Shown here: positions 44,260-51,745 of the stretch, in pieces | How positions within the stretch are numbered: the stretch's first letter is position 1 | Layout of the letters: every line of letters starts with the position of its first letter | Source: a bacterium | Lineage (GTDB): Bacteria > Joyebacterota > Joyebacteria > Joyebacterales > Joyebacteraceae | Assembly (NCBI GenBank): GCA_025774245.1 | Contig: JALGWI010000003.1 | Location: 26,840 to 90,839 of the forward strand | Direction of reading: 5' to 3' | DNA: 64,000 bases | Program-made: the position numbers and the translations under genes | The notes under the pieces: model-generated | Told to the model about the DNA's origin: nothing | Seen by the model: the letters and a program-made list of their open reading frames with translations, nothing else | Database searches by the model: none

Positions 44260-45246
44260 TCACTCCCACGACGACGGTCGCGTTCGTTTGCCTCCCGGGC
44301 GGTAGCCGGCCTCCTCCGTGGCCCACTCACGCATCTGCCGCCTCGCGCGCCTGACGCGGACGACGACCGCGACGAGGAAGAGCACGGTCGCAAAGGCGAA
44401 GATGAGATTCCAGCGCGTCAGGATCAGCGCCCAGGAGAAGCTCTGATCGAAGTGCCCCAGGGCCGCGGCCTCGAAGCCGCTGCGGTCGCCCCCGTAGAGC
44501 GTCTCGAGCGCGGCGTCGAAGCCGCCCGCTTCCCTCACGGCGCGGACGAGCTCGCCCGGCCGCGGGATCCCGGTCTCCGCCATGAGGAACTGGACGGCGT
44601 GGAAGCTCTCGGCGTACGCGAGCGCGGCGCCGTTGGCGTCTCCGGGGAAGGCCCGCTCCAGCGAGGAGAGCGTGTAGAGCGTGCCTCTCGCTGCCGCCGC
44701 TGCGAGCGATGGCGACTCGGAGAGACGCCACTCCCCCGCTACCGCCATCGCGACGCCCTCGTGGAACCACCGCGGCACCCAGACATCCTCGAGGACGCGA
44801 CCAGCGGCGACGTGTGCCAGCTCGTGGACGAGGACGTCCTCCATCTGGAGGGGGTAATCGACGATCCGGGGGCTCTTCATGATGACGAGGCCGCGTTCCG
44901 GGAACGCACACCCCACCCACCAGTCGGACGCCCCGCCGGTCGTGTGCGCCTCGAACTCCTCGTGCGACGGAGCCACGATGATCCTGACGGGCTCGAGGGT
45001 CGCGAGCGACATGCCGGCGGCGATGCCGGGAGCACGCGAGGTGGCGATCTCGAGCATGAGTCGCCCCGCCCGCGCGTCGTCGTCGCGGAACGCGACGACC
45101 GTTCCTCCGTCGGCGACCTCGGTCCACCCGTCATCGGTCGGATCGGCCGGGGTCTCCGCGGCGCGACACGCGAGCCCGGCGACAAGAAGAAGGAGGGCGA
45201 CCGCTGCCGCCCTCGTCACGTTCCGTCGAGCGATCGGAAGCATCAC
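44260..45246 (-). CDS. Membrane-anchored gluzincin metallopeptidase (peptidase MA-like)
   Basis: 328 aa. An N-terminal hydrophobic segment (about 12-27) directs export. The zinc motif HELAH is at 141-145, with the third ligand glutamate in WFHEGVA (E163), the gluzincin arrangement of the peptidase MA family. A C-terminal membrane helix (about 283-303) and a basic tail anchor it with the catalytic domain outside. Upstream residues (VRIIVAPSHEEFEAH) match the beta strands before the active site of this family. The natural substrate is unknown. It starts 4 bp after the cysteine desulfurase gene, with which it has no obvious functional link. Confidence 0.88.
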   Translation of the reverse strand: MMLPIARRNVTRAAAVALLLLVAGLACRAAETPADPTDDGWTEVADGGTVVAFRDDDARAGRLMLEIATSRAPGIAAGMSLATLEPVRIIVAPSHEEFEAHTTGGASDWWVGCAFPERGLVIMKSPRIVDYPLQMEDVLVHELAHVAAGRVLEDVWVPRWFHEGVAMAVAGEWRLSESPSLAAAAARGTLYTLSSLERAFPGDANGAALAYAESFHAVQFLMAETGIPRPGELVRAVREAGGFDAALETLYGGDRSGFEAAALGHFDQSFSWALILTRWNLIFAFATVLFLVAVVVRVRRARRQMREWATEEAGYRPGGKRTRPSSWE

Positions 45247-45250
45247 CGCG

Positions 45251-46435
45251 TCAGTTCCTCCCGGGCGCGAGTGGCGAGATCGCGCGGAGCCGCTGGACGA
45301 TCCCCGGAAGGACCTCGAGGAGACGGTCGACGTCGTCCTCGGTGTTCGCTCGACCGAGGCCGAATCGGACCGATCCCTGAGCCACGTTCGCAGGTACCCC
45401 CATCGCGGAGAGCACGTGCGACGGCTCGGCCGAGTCGGTGGTGCACGCGGAACCCGTCGAGACGGCGAATCCCTCCATGTCGAGCGCGAGCACGACGCTC
45501 TCCCCCTCGACGTAGTGGAAGGCGAGGTTCGCCGTCCCCGGGATCCTCCTGTCGGGATGGCCGTTCAGCGTCACGTCCGACACGGCCGCGATCGCGCCCT
45601 CGACGAGCCGGCGGGTCAGGGCTTCGAGGCGCGCGGCCTCGTTCGCCATCCCGCTCGTCGCGATCTCGATCGCCTTGGCGAGCCCCACGATCCCCGGCAC
45701 GTTCTCCGTTCCCGGACGCACTCCCCTCTCGTGGCTGCCGCCGTGCGAGAGCGGGTGGAAACGCGTGCCCCTGCGCACGTAGAGGGCACCCACCCCCTTC
45801 GGCCCGTAGAACTTGTGGGCCGACATCGCCAGGAGATCGACGCCGAGGGCGTCGACCTTGACTGGGATCTTCCCGACGGCCTGCACGGCGTCGGTGTGGA
45901 ACAGGATCCCGCGCTCCCGCGCGATCCGGCCGATCTCCTCGAGCGGCTCGATCGTGCCGACCTCGTTGTTCGCGTGCATGATGGTGATGAGGCGCGTGTC
46001 GTCGCGGCACGCGCGGCGCACGTCCTCCGGATCGATCAGGCCGTCCGAGTCGACTCCGACGAAGGTCACGTCGAATCCGAGCTCGTCGCGGACGTAGCCA
46101 CAGCTGTTTAGCACCGCGTGGTGTTCGATCTCACTCGTGATGATGTGTCCGCGCGCCTCGAGATTCAGGAGCGCCACGCCCTTGATCGCGATGTTGTCCG
46201 ACTCGGAGCCGCCGCTCGTGAAGACGACCTCGGTCGTGTCGCACGCGAGGGCGTCCGCGACCGTCCTGCGGGCCCACTCGACGGCGTCCCTCGTCTGGTG
46301 AGCCATCCCGTAGGGGCTCGAGGGGTTGCCGTACCGCTCGCTGAAGTACGGCAGCATGGCCTCGACGACGCGCGGGTCGGCCGCCGTCGTCGCGTTGTGG
46401 TCCATGTAGGTCGTGGCGCTTCCCTTCGTGCCCAT
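45251..46435 (-). CDS. Cysteine desulfurase (NifS/IscS family)
   Basis: PLP enzyme that takes sulfur from cysteine for Fe-S clusters and thio-modified tRNA. The start is the ATG at 46435 (MGTKGSATTYMDHNATT), giving 394 aa; an ATG 15 bp upstream is possible. Motifs: YMDHNATT, FTSGGSESDN, EHHAVL, HANNEVGTIEP, HTDAVQAVGK, the PLP lysine SAHKFYGPKG, RPGTENVPG, and the catalytic cysteine loop STGSACTTDSAEPSHVL. The loop length fits the IscS/NifS class I type. No iscU- or nifU-type scaffold is adjacent. It supplies sulfur for enzymes such as the clustered POR subunits. Confidence 0.95.
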   Translation of the reverse strand: MGTKGSATTYMDHNATTAADPRVVEAMLPYFSERYGNPSSPYGMAHQTRDAVEWARRTVADALACDTTEVVFTSGGSESDNIAIKGVALLNLEARGHIITSEIEHHAVLNSCGYVRDELGFDVTFVGVDSDGLIDPEDVRRACRDDTRLITIMHANNEVGTIEPLEEIGRIARERGILFHTDAVQAVGKIPVKVDALGVDLLAMSAHKFYGPKGVGALYVRRGTRFHPLSHGGSHERGVRPGTENVPGIVGLAKAIEIATSGMANEAARLEALTRRLVEGAIAAVSDVTLNGHPDRRIPGTANLAFHYVEGESVVLALDMEGFAVSTGSACTTDSAEPSHVLSAMGVPANVAQGSVRFGLGRANTEDDVDRLLEVLPGIVQRLRAISPLAPGRN

Positions 46436-46565
46436 CGCTTCCCGCCTCATCGGAGTGCGGCCGGCCCACTCGGGGACCGGCCGCCCGTCGTCTTCGCAAG
46501 GGGTCGCTCGCTCCCGCGACGGCGGCCCGTTGGGCCCGGGCCTGCGAGTCACGGAGCGGCCGGTG

Positions 46566-47789
46566 CTACTCCCCGCCCTTGTCCCAGATGCCGCGGAGCT
46601 TCTCCTGCTCCGCGATCTCGATCAGCTTCTCCTGTCGCGTGATCTCCTTCGTGGCGTGCGAACGCCATTCGCTGTCGCGCTTCGCAAGCTCGAGCTTGCT
46701 GATGGCCTCGCGGTACTTCGCCATCGCGGAGTCGAACTGGCCGCTCTTCTGGAGCGACTGCGCGTGCTTCTCGAGCGCCTTGGCCCAGGTGATGTACGCG
46801 GTGCCGCTGTTGGGCGACCTCTCGAGGAGGCGCCTCGCCGTCGCGATCGCGGAGTCGTACCTCCCCATGTCGTTGTAGGCGTCCGCCAGGGCGCCCATGT
46901 AGTCGGCGTTGTCGGGATACTGCTCGACCAGCGCCTCGTACTGCGCGACCGCCTTGTCGGTCTGGCCGCGGGCGCGGTAGACGGAGGCCAGGTTCGCCCT
47001 CGCCGCGACGTCCGCCGGGTTCTGTTCGATGACCGTGAGGAAGAGCGTCTCGGCCTCGTTCATGGCTCCGACCTTCATGTAGAGGAACCCGAGCGTCGAC
47101 AGGGAGTACGTGCTCGCGCCGCCGAAGCCCCGCACCTTCTCGTACGCGACGATCGCCTGATCGTAGAGCTCCGCGCGGTAGTAGAGCTGGGCCAGGGACT
47201 GCACCGCCCTCGAGTCCGTCGGCGCAAGCTCGTGCGCGCGGCGGTACGCGTTGATCGCGGCCAGGTCCATCTCCATCTTCTCGTACGCGTAGCCCAGATT
47301 CAGATACGCGTCCTCGTTGTCGAAGTCGAGCTGGACAGCAAGGACGTACTCCTCCACCGACTCCTGGTATTCGCCGGTGACGAAGTGCGCGTACGCCAGC
47401 GACGTGTGCGAGTACGGATCGTCGGGCGCCAGCTCCGTTCCCTTCTGGTACATCTCGAGGGATTTGTCGAACTCCTGCGTCTCGATGAGATAGAGCCTGC
47501 CGAGACCGTAGTAGGCGTCCACGTAGCCAGGATCGAGGTTGATCGCTTTCTGGTAGTTCTCGATGGCCTTCCCGATCTCACGGACGCGAACGAACTCGGC
47601 GGCGCTGTTGGCGGCGCGCTCGGCCGGGGAGATCTCCCGGTCGCTGGCGGCCGCGTCGCCCTCGTGCCCCTTGATCGTCATGGTCTGCTCTTCGGCCTCG
47701 GGCATCGTACCAGTGCACCCGGTCAGGATTGCGAATACCACGATCACCGCCGCGAGCGCCCACACCATATCCGATCTGGATCTCTGCAT
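46566..47789 (-). CDS. TPR-repeat lipoprotein
   Basis: 407 aa from the ATG at 47789. Signal peptide with lipobox ILTGC (Cys25). Residues about 65-330 form at least seven consecutive TPR units (for example AIENYQKAINLDPGYVDAYYGLGRLY, counted here as helix pairs, then YQKGTELAPDDP, YVLAVQLDFDNEDAYLNLG, YRRAHELAPTDSRAV). A C-terminal helical tail has LEKHAQSLQKSGQFDSAM. It probably scaffolds protein contacts at the periplasmic face of a membrane. The preceding gene encodes another exported TPR protein. A CCGTTGGACAG sequence 56-66 bp upstream is shared with the sigma-factor gene. Confidence 0.9.
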   Translation of the reverse strand: MQRSRSDMVWALAAVIVVFAILTGCTGTMPEAEEQTMTIKGHEGDAAASDREISPAERAANSAAEFVRVREIGKAIENYQKAINLDPGYVDAYYGLGRLYLIETQEFDKSLEMYQKGTELAPDDPYSHTSLAYAHFVTGEYQESVEEYVLAVQLDFDNEDAYLNLGYAYEKMEMDLAAINAYRRAHELAPTDSRAVQSLAQLYYRAELYDQAIVAYEKVRGFGGASTYSLSTLGFLYMKVGAMNEAETLFLTVIEQNPADVAARANLASVYRARGQTDKAVAQYEALVEQYPDNADYMGALADAYNDMGRYDSAIATARRLLERSPNSGTAYITWAKALEKHAQSLQKSGQFDSAMAKYREAISKLELAKRDSEWRSHATKEITRQEKLIEIAEQEKLRGIWDKGGE

Positions 47790-47924
47790 ACGATCGCCTC
47801 TCTTCTCCTGCACTGCGGGGAGGACCGTCGGTCGCCCTCTCCTCTGTCCAACGGGGGGTTGCCTCTGCGTCGGCTTCGGGGCGACGGCGCCACTGCGCCC
47901 GACCCGGGAGCCTCTCGAACCGTC

Positions 47925-48560
47925 CTAGTCCGTTCCCCGGAACTCCTCGATCATCTGGATGTTCTCGCGGCAGATCTGCGCTGCCGGAGCGTCCGGATCG
48001 ATCTCGATCACCCTCTGCCACTCCCTGATCGCCTCGTCGAAAATCTGTGCGTCGGCAAACGCTACGGCGAGGTTGAAGTGGGCCTCGAGGTTGTTCGCAT
48101 CCATCGAGATGGCGGTGCGATACAGCTCGACGGCCTCGTTGTACTTCCGCTGCGCGTAGTACGTGCTGCCGAGGTTCGTGTAGATCATGGCGTTCTCGGG
48201 GTCGAGCTCGAGGGCCCTCTCGAGCTCCTCGACGGCCTCCGACAGCTGCCCCCGATCCGCGTAGAGCGCTCCGAGGTTCAGCCGAACCCCGGCGTGCGAA
48301 GGGTCGATCTCGACCGCCCTGTGGTACGACCCGAGCGCGTCGTCCAGCATGTTGCTCTCGTAGTAGACGTTGCCGAGCTCGATCAGGAGTTCCACGTCGT
48401 CGGGACTCGCTTCGAGCTGGCTCCTGAGCTCCTCGATCCGCGCGAGCGTCTCGTCGGCCTCAGCCGCGAGGTCGTCCTGCGCCCACGCTGCGGCCCCCGT
48501 GAAGAGGACCACGGCGAGGACGAGACACCCGAATCGCATTGCATTGTGTCCGCGCAGCAT
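47925..48560 (-). CDS. Exported TPR protein
   Basis: 211 aa. N-terminal signal peptide (cleavage near AAAWAQ). Residues about 40-205 hold four to five TPR units (SYHRAVEIDPSHAGVRLNLG, LERALELDPENAMIYTNLG, YRTAISMDANNLEAHFNLA, WQRVIEIDPDAP). The first ATG, with GGAGG 10 bp upstream, is taken as start; an ATG seven codons later is possible. It lies between the cyclophilin and TPR lipoprotein genes, all reading leftward, and may share their transcript. Confidence 0.88.
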   Translation of the reverse strand: MLRGHNAMRFGCLVLAVVLFTGAAAWAQDDLAAEADETLARIEELRSQLEASPDDVELLIELGNVYYESNMLDDALGSYHRAVEIDPSHAGVRLNLGALYADRGQLSEAVEELERALELDPENAMIYTNLGSTYYAQRKYNEAVELYRTAISMDANNLEAHFNLAVAFADAQIFDEAIREWQRVIEIDPDAPAAQICRENIQMIEEFRGTD

Positions 48561-48611
48561 AGACTCGGTTCCTCCGGGTCGGCGACGGGCGTGCCCGCCG
48601 CCATGGCGCGC

Positions 48612-49442
48612 CTATTCCTCAGGGGTGCTGGGGGCGCTGGGAATGCTCTCGACTCTGAGCGACACGATCTTGTCGGGCTCGGCGACGGCGCCGTTATCGG
48701 CCTGGTCGCCCTTCTTGATCGAGTCGATGACGTCCATGCCCTCGACGACCTGGCCGAAGGCCGCGTACTTGCCGTCCAGGTGCGTCGCGCTGGCCAGCAT
48801 GATGAAGAACTGGCTTCCCCCGGAGTCCGGGTCGTTCGAGCGAGCCATCGAGACCACGCCCTTCACGTGATTGAGGTCGGCGTTGAACTCGGCCGGGATC
48901 GTGTAGCCAGGGCCGCCGAAGCCGCCCTTGTGCTCGACGTCGCCGGTCTGAGCCATGAACCCGTCGATGACGCGATGGAACTCGACGCCGTCGTACCGGC
49001 CGCTGTTGGCCAGGTAGGCGAAGTTCACGACCGTGTTCGGGGCTCTGTCCTCCCAGAGCTCGATCGTGACGGTCCCCTTCTCGGTCACGAGGATCGCGAC
49101 CTTGTTCCCCTCGGGCAGGTAGGGAACCTCCATGGTCTTCTTGGCACCCGTCGCGCCGCCCTTCTCGTCGCTTTCGAAGTAGGTCAGAGTGGCTGTCACC
49201 GGCTTGGCCTCCTCTGCGGTATCCGAGGCCTCCTCAGTCGGAGCCTCCTCTGCGGTATCCGAGGCCTCCTCAGTCGGAGCCTCCTCTTCGGTGGCTGCTG
49301 CCTTCTCCTCCGGAGCGGCCTTGTCGACCGTCTCCCCCTTCTCGCTCGAAAGCCCGGGGTCGCCCGACTGCGAGAACGCCGGCACCGCGAGCGCCAGTAA
49401 GACGAGTGCTACCGCGACAGGAAAACACGTACGCGAACGCAT
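48612..49442 (-). CDS. Secreted cyclophilin-type peptidyl-prolyl isomerase
   Basis: 276 aa from the ATG at 49442, with AAGGGGG upstream. Signal peptide to about residue 25 (VPAFSQ). An acidic, repeat-containing linker (about 35-80) separates it from the cyclophilin domain (about 100-272): GTVTIELWEDRAPNTVVNF, YDGVEFHRVIDGFMAQTGD, VSMARSNDPDSGGSQFFIML and YAAFGQVVEGMDVID. The catalytic arginine (FHRV) and the QTGD and GSQFFI motifs are present, so it should be active. The promoter is clear at 49500-49529. Confidence 0.94.
   Translation of the reverse strand: MRSRTCFPVAVALVLLALAVPAFSQSGDPGLSSEKGETVDKAAPEEKAAATEEEAPTEEASDTAEEAPTEEASDTAEEAKPVTATLTYFESDEKGGATGAKKTMEVPYLPEGNKVAILVTEKGTVTIELWEDRAPNTVVNFAYLANSGRYDGVEFHRVIDGFMAQTGDVEHKGGFGGPGYTIPAEFNADLNHVKGVVSMARSNDPDSGGSQFFIMLASATHLDGKYAAFGQVVEGMDVIDSIKKGDQADNGAVAEPDKIVSLRVESIPSAPSTPEE
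49207..49278. repeat. Two 36-bp tandem repeats in the cyclophilin linker
   Basis: Two exact 36-bp copies (49207-49242 and 49243-49278), plus the first bases of a third, encode a duplicated Glu-Glu-Ala-Pro-Thr-Glu-Glu-Ala-Ser-Asp-Thr-Ala unit. Perfect identity at DNA level implies a recent duplication. Confidence 0.92.
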
Positions 49443-49499
49443 GCTGTCCCCCTTCAGTGAGGCACGCTGGCCGTGAACTAGACTGCATCCTATGAACAT

Positions 49500-49529
49500 A
49501 ATCTAACCGTCGGCGCTTTGAGGTGTCAA
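49500..49529 (-). promoter_or_regulatory. Promoter of the cyclophilin gene
   Basis: TTGACA (49524-49529), 18-bp spacer, TAGATT (49500-49505), about 57 bp before the ATG. Together with the glnA promoter it accounts for most of the 301-bp divergent gap at 49443-49743. Confidence 0.75.
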
Positions 49530-49585
49530 GCGGCATCTGGCCCGGCCTGTGGCCGGATGCCCGCCACTCGCGGTTGCGGGGCCGA

Positions 49586-49614
49586 TTGACCGCCGCCCCG
49601 CAGCGGTGTACAAT
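49586..49614 (+). promoter_or_regulatory. Promoter of glutamine synthetase
   Basis: TTGACC (49586-49591), 17-bp spacer, TACAAT (49609-49614). Transcription should start near 49621, giving a leader of about 120 nt. The -35 boxes of this and the divergent cyclophilin promoter are 56 bp apart. Confidence 0.85.
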
Positions 49615-49637
49615 CTCCTCCGACTCCGGTTCGCGGG

Positions 49638-49715
49638 CGGCGCGACGCTCTGCGCCGTCCGGGACCCATCGAGGGCGCGGCGTTTCACCGTCACGCCCTC
49701 TTTTCGCCGTGACGG
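49638..49715 (+). promoter_or_regulatory. Structured 5' leader of glnA
   Basis: Two hairpins: CGGCGC/GCGCCG (49638-49643 with 49652-49657) and CCGTCACG/CGTGACGG (49688-49695 with 49708-49715). The second ends 28 bp before the ATG. No known riboswitch pattern was recognised. Confidence 0.35.
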
Positions 49716-49743
49716 AGCACCGACACCCCAAGAGGAGATACCG

Positions 49744-51201
49744 ATGGACGAGCTCAGGGAGCTGGCCGTGACCCTCGCCGAGGCCGCGAGCGAGCGGGAC
49801 TTCGTGGAGACCGCCGTTGACGGAGGCGTCGACTTCATCGACCTCAGGTTCGCCGATCTCCCCGGCCGATGGCACCACGTCACCATCCCCACGGCCCGGT
49901 TCGAACCGGAGATCTTCGACCGCGGCGTCGGGTTCGACGGGTCGAGCGTCTCGGGATTCAAGTCGGTCGAGAGGGGCGACATGGTCCTGCTCCCCGACTA
50001 CCGCACCGCCCTGGTCGCCCAGTACGGGGAGCACCTCGTGGCCACCCTGATCGCTTCCGCCGGCGAGGCCGACACGAAGCGTCCCTTCGAACTCGACCCG
50101 CGCACGATCGCCATGACGGCCGAAGAAGTACTCAAGCGCTCGGGACGCGCCGACGAGAGCCTCTGGAGTCCGGAACTCGAGTTCTACCTCTTCTCGGCGG
50201 TCGACTACGAGGACGCTCCGAACGGCTCGTTCTACGAGGTGGCCTCCGAGGAGGCCGGGTGGTCCGATCCCGACGATCCGGAGCTCGCGCTCGGCTTCCG
50301 CATCGATCCCAGGGGGGGCTATCAGGCGACCCCGCCGTCGGACCGCTACTTCGAGCTCAGGAACGAGATCTGCGCCCGCATGGAGGAGTCGGGGATACCC
50401 GTGAAGTACCACCACCACGAGAACGGCAGGCCGGGGCAGCAGGAGATCGAGATCCACGCGGAGCCGCTCGTCCGTTCCGCCGACCACCTGATGCTCGGGA
50501 AGCACATCGTGAGGAACACGGCCGACGAGTGGGGCGTGGCCGCGACGTTCATGCCCAAGCCGATTCCCGACGAGGCCGGGAGCGGGCTCCACCTTCACAT
50601 CCGGCTCGTCAAGGACGGCCAGTACGTGCTGCACGGGGACGAGTGCGCCGGCCTGTCGCGCGAGGCGCTCTCCTTCCTCGGAGGCATCCTGACCCACGGG
50701 CGCGCGCTCGCCGCCATCACGTCGCCGAGCACGAACTCGTACCGGCGCCTGCGCCCCGGCTTCGAGGCCCCGGCGACGCTCACCTTCTCGGCCGGGAGTC
50801 GCAGGGCCGCGATCAGGATCCCCAAGTACGCGACCGAGCCGCACATGAAGTCGGCCGAGTACCGTCCGTCCGACGCGACGGCGAACCCGTACCTCGCGAT
50901 GGCCGCGCTCGTGGCGGCCGGGCTCGACGGGATGGAGCGCGGGATCGACCCGCAGCAGGAGGGTTTCGGACCGTTCGAGGGGAACGTCGACGAGATCGCC
51001 CGGGACCGCAAGATCGTGCCGCTGCCCGCGACGCTCGACGAAGCGCTCCACGAGCTTCGCGAGGGCGGCGGGTTCCTGAGCGACTCGGGCATCTTCCCCG
51101 AGAGCTTCGTCCCCGTCTGGATCGACCTCAAGGTCCGGGAGGCGGAGACCGTCGCGGGCCGGCCGCACCCGACCGAGTACTCGCTCTACTTCGACTGCTG
51201 A
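49744..51201 (+). CDS. glnA: Glutamine synthetase, type I, without adenylylation tyrosine
   Basis: Assimilates ammonia: glutamate + NH3 + ATP to glutamine. It has 485 aa from the ATG at 49744 with AGAGGAG upstream. The N-terminal beta-grasp includes FDGSSVSGF; the catalytic domain has SPELEFYLF (metal Glu), PVKYHHHENGRPGQQEIEI, the ATP-site VAATFMPKPIPDEAGSGLH and SRRAAIRIPKY. In the region where GSI-beta enzymes carry the adenylylated tyrosine (NLYxLP) this protein reads RKIVPLPATLDEAL with no tyrosine, so covalent control by GlnE is unlikely. That fits GSI-alpha-like or archaeal-like enzymes. It is one of only two rightward genes. Confidence 0.95.
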   Translation: MDELRELAVTLAEAASERDFVETAVDGGVDFIDLRFADLPGRWHHVTIPTARFEPEIFDRGVGFDGSSVSGFKSVERGDMVLLPDYRTALVAQYGEHLVATLIASAGEADTKRPFELDPRTIAMTAEEVLKRSGRADESLWSPELEFYLFSAVDYEDAPNGSFYEVASEEAGWSDPDDPELALGFRIDPRGGYQATPPSDRYFELRNEICARMEESGIPVKYHHHENGRPGQQEIEIHAEPLVRSADHLMLGKHIVRNTADEWGVAATFMPKPIPDEAGSGLHLHIRLVKDGQYVLHGDECAGLSREALSFLGGILTHGRALAAITSPSTNSYRRLRPGFEAPATLTFSAGSRRAAIRIPKYATEPHMKSAEYRPSDATANPYLAMAALVAAGLDGMERGIDPQQEGFGPFEGNVDEIARDRKIVPLPATLDEALHELREGGGFLSDSGIFPESFVPVWIDLKVREAETVAGRPHPTEYSLYFDC

Positions 51202-51240
51202 TCCCGGGTCGCCCGCGAGGGTGAGACCGGAGACGAAACG

Positions 51241-51271
51241 AGAGGCGCCCCGGGATCGCCGGGGCGCCTCT
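51241..51271. terminator. Bidirectional terminator between glnA and the carbonic-anhydrase-like gene
   Basis: Perfect 13-bp stem AGAGGCGCCCCGG/CCGGGGCGCCTCT with a 5-nt loop. Followed by GTCTGTCT on the + strand and CGTTTCGTCT on the - strand, it suits both convergent genes. Confidence 0.88.
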
Positions 51272-51302
51272 GTCTGTCTACGAACGTCGGCTGGCGCGCC
51301 GG

Positions 51303-51728
51303 TCAGCCGTCCCGCGCATCCGCCACGGCTGCCCCACGGGTGCAGACCTCGCGAACCGTCCACTCTGCGTCGACCCAGAGCCCAAGCACAGCGGCCTCCG
51401 GGAAGCTCTCCGCGATGCACTCAGCTGACGCGACGAGTTGACGTATCTGGTGCTCTTTGCCTTCGGGGTTCCCCGCGCAGTCCGCGTGGGCCACAACCGC
51501 GACCACGGTCGATCCGTGTGTCGTCACGGACATGCCCACTCGTCGCAGTATCGATTTCCTGGCTTCAGAGTCGACCGTATCGGCGAGGAAGCGCACCGGA
51601 CCTGCTTCGGTCACGACGTCCACATACCGAACGTGCAGGCGTTCCTGCAGGTAGCGGATGACGGGCAGCTGGACTCTCCCGTCGATGCAGTTGACGGCCG
51701 TGCAGAACGTCACGCTCGCCTTCTCCAT
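51303..51728 (-). CDS. Small beta-carbonic-anhydrase-like protein
   Basis: 141 aa from the ATG at 51728. It has the beta-carbonic-anhydrase zinc and catalytic dyad pattern: C-x-D-x-R at C14, D16, R18 (NCIDGRVQLP) and H-x-x-C at H81, C84 (HADCAGNPEGKE). The order and spacing fit the family, but the protein is shorter than usual enzymes (about 180-220 aa), so it belongs to a compact subfamily of unproven activity. It follows asnS by 17 bp, at the end of the ktrB-ktrA-asnS run. Confidence 0.78.
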   Translation of the reverse strand: MEKASVTFCTAVNCIDGRVQLPVIRYLQERLHVRYVDVVTEAGPVRFLADTVDSEARKSILRRVGMSVTTHGSTVVAVVAHADCAGNPEGKEHQIRQLVASAECIAESFPEAAVLGLWVDAEWTVREVCTRGAAVADARDG

Positions 51729-51745
51729 TCTCGCTGAGCGCCCGG

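Noticed and set aside
46413..49400. A 995-codon open frame on the + strand
   Set aside because: Antisense to four real genes (desulfurase end, two TPR genes, cyclophilin).
49270..51420. A 716-codon - strand frame opposite glutamine synthetase
   Set aside because: The + strand glutamine synthetase has promoter, ribosome site, all family motifs and a terminator; the opposite frame has none.
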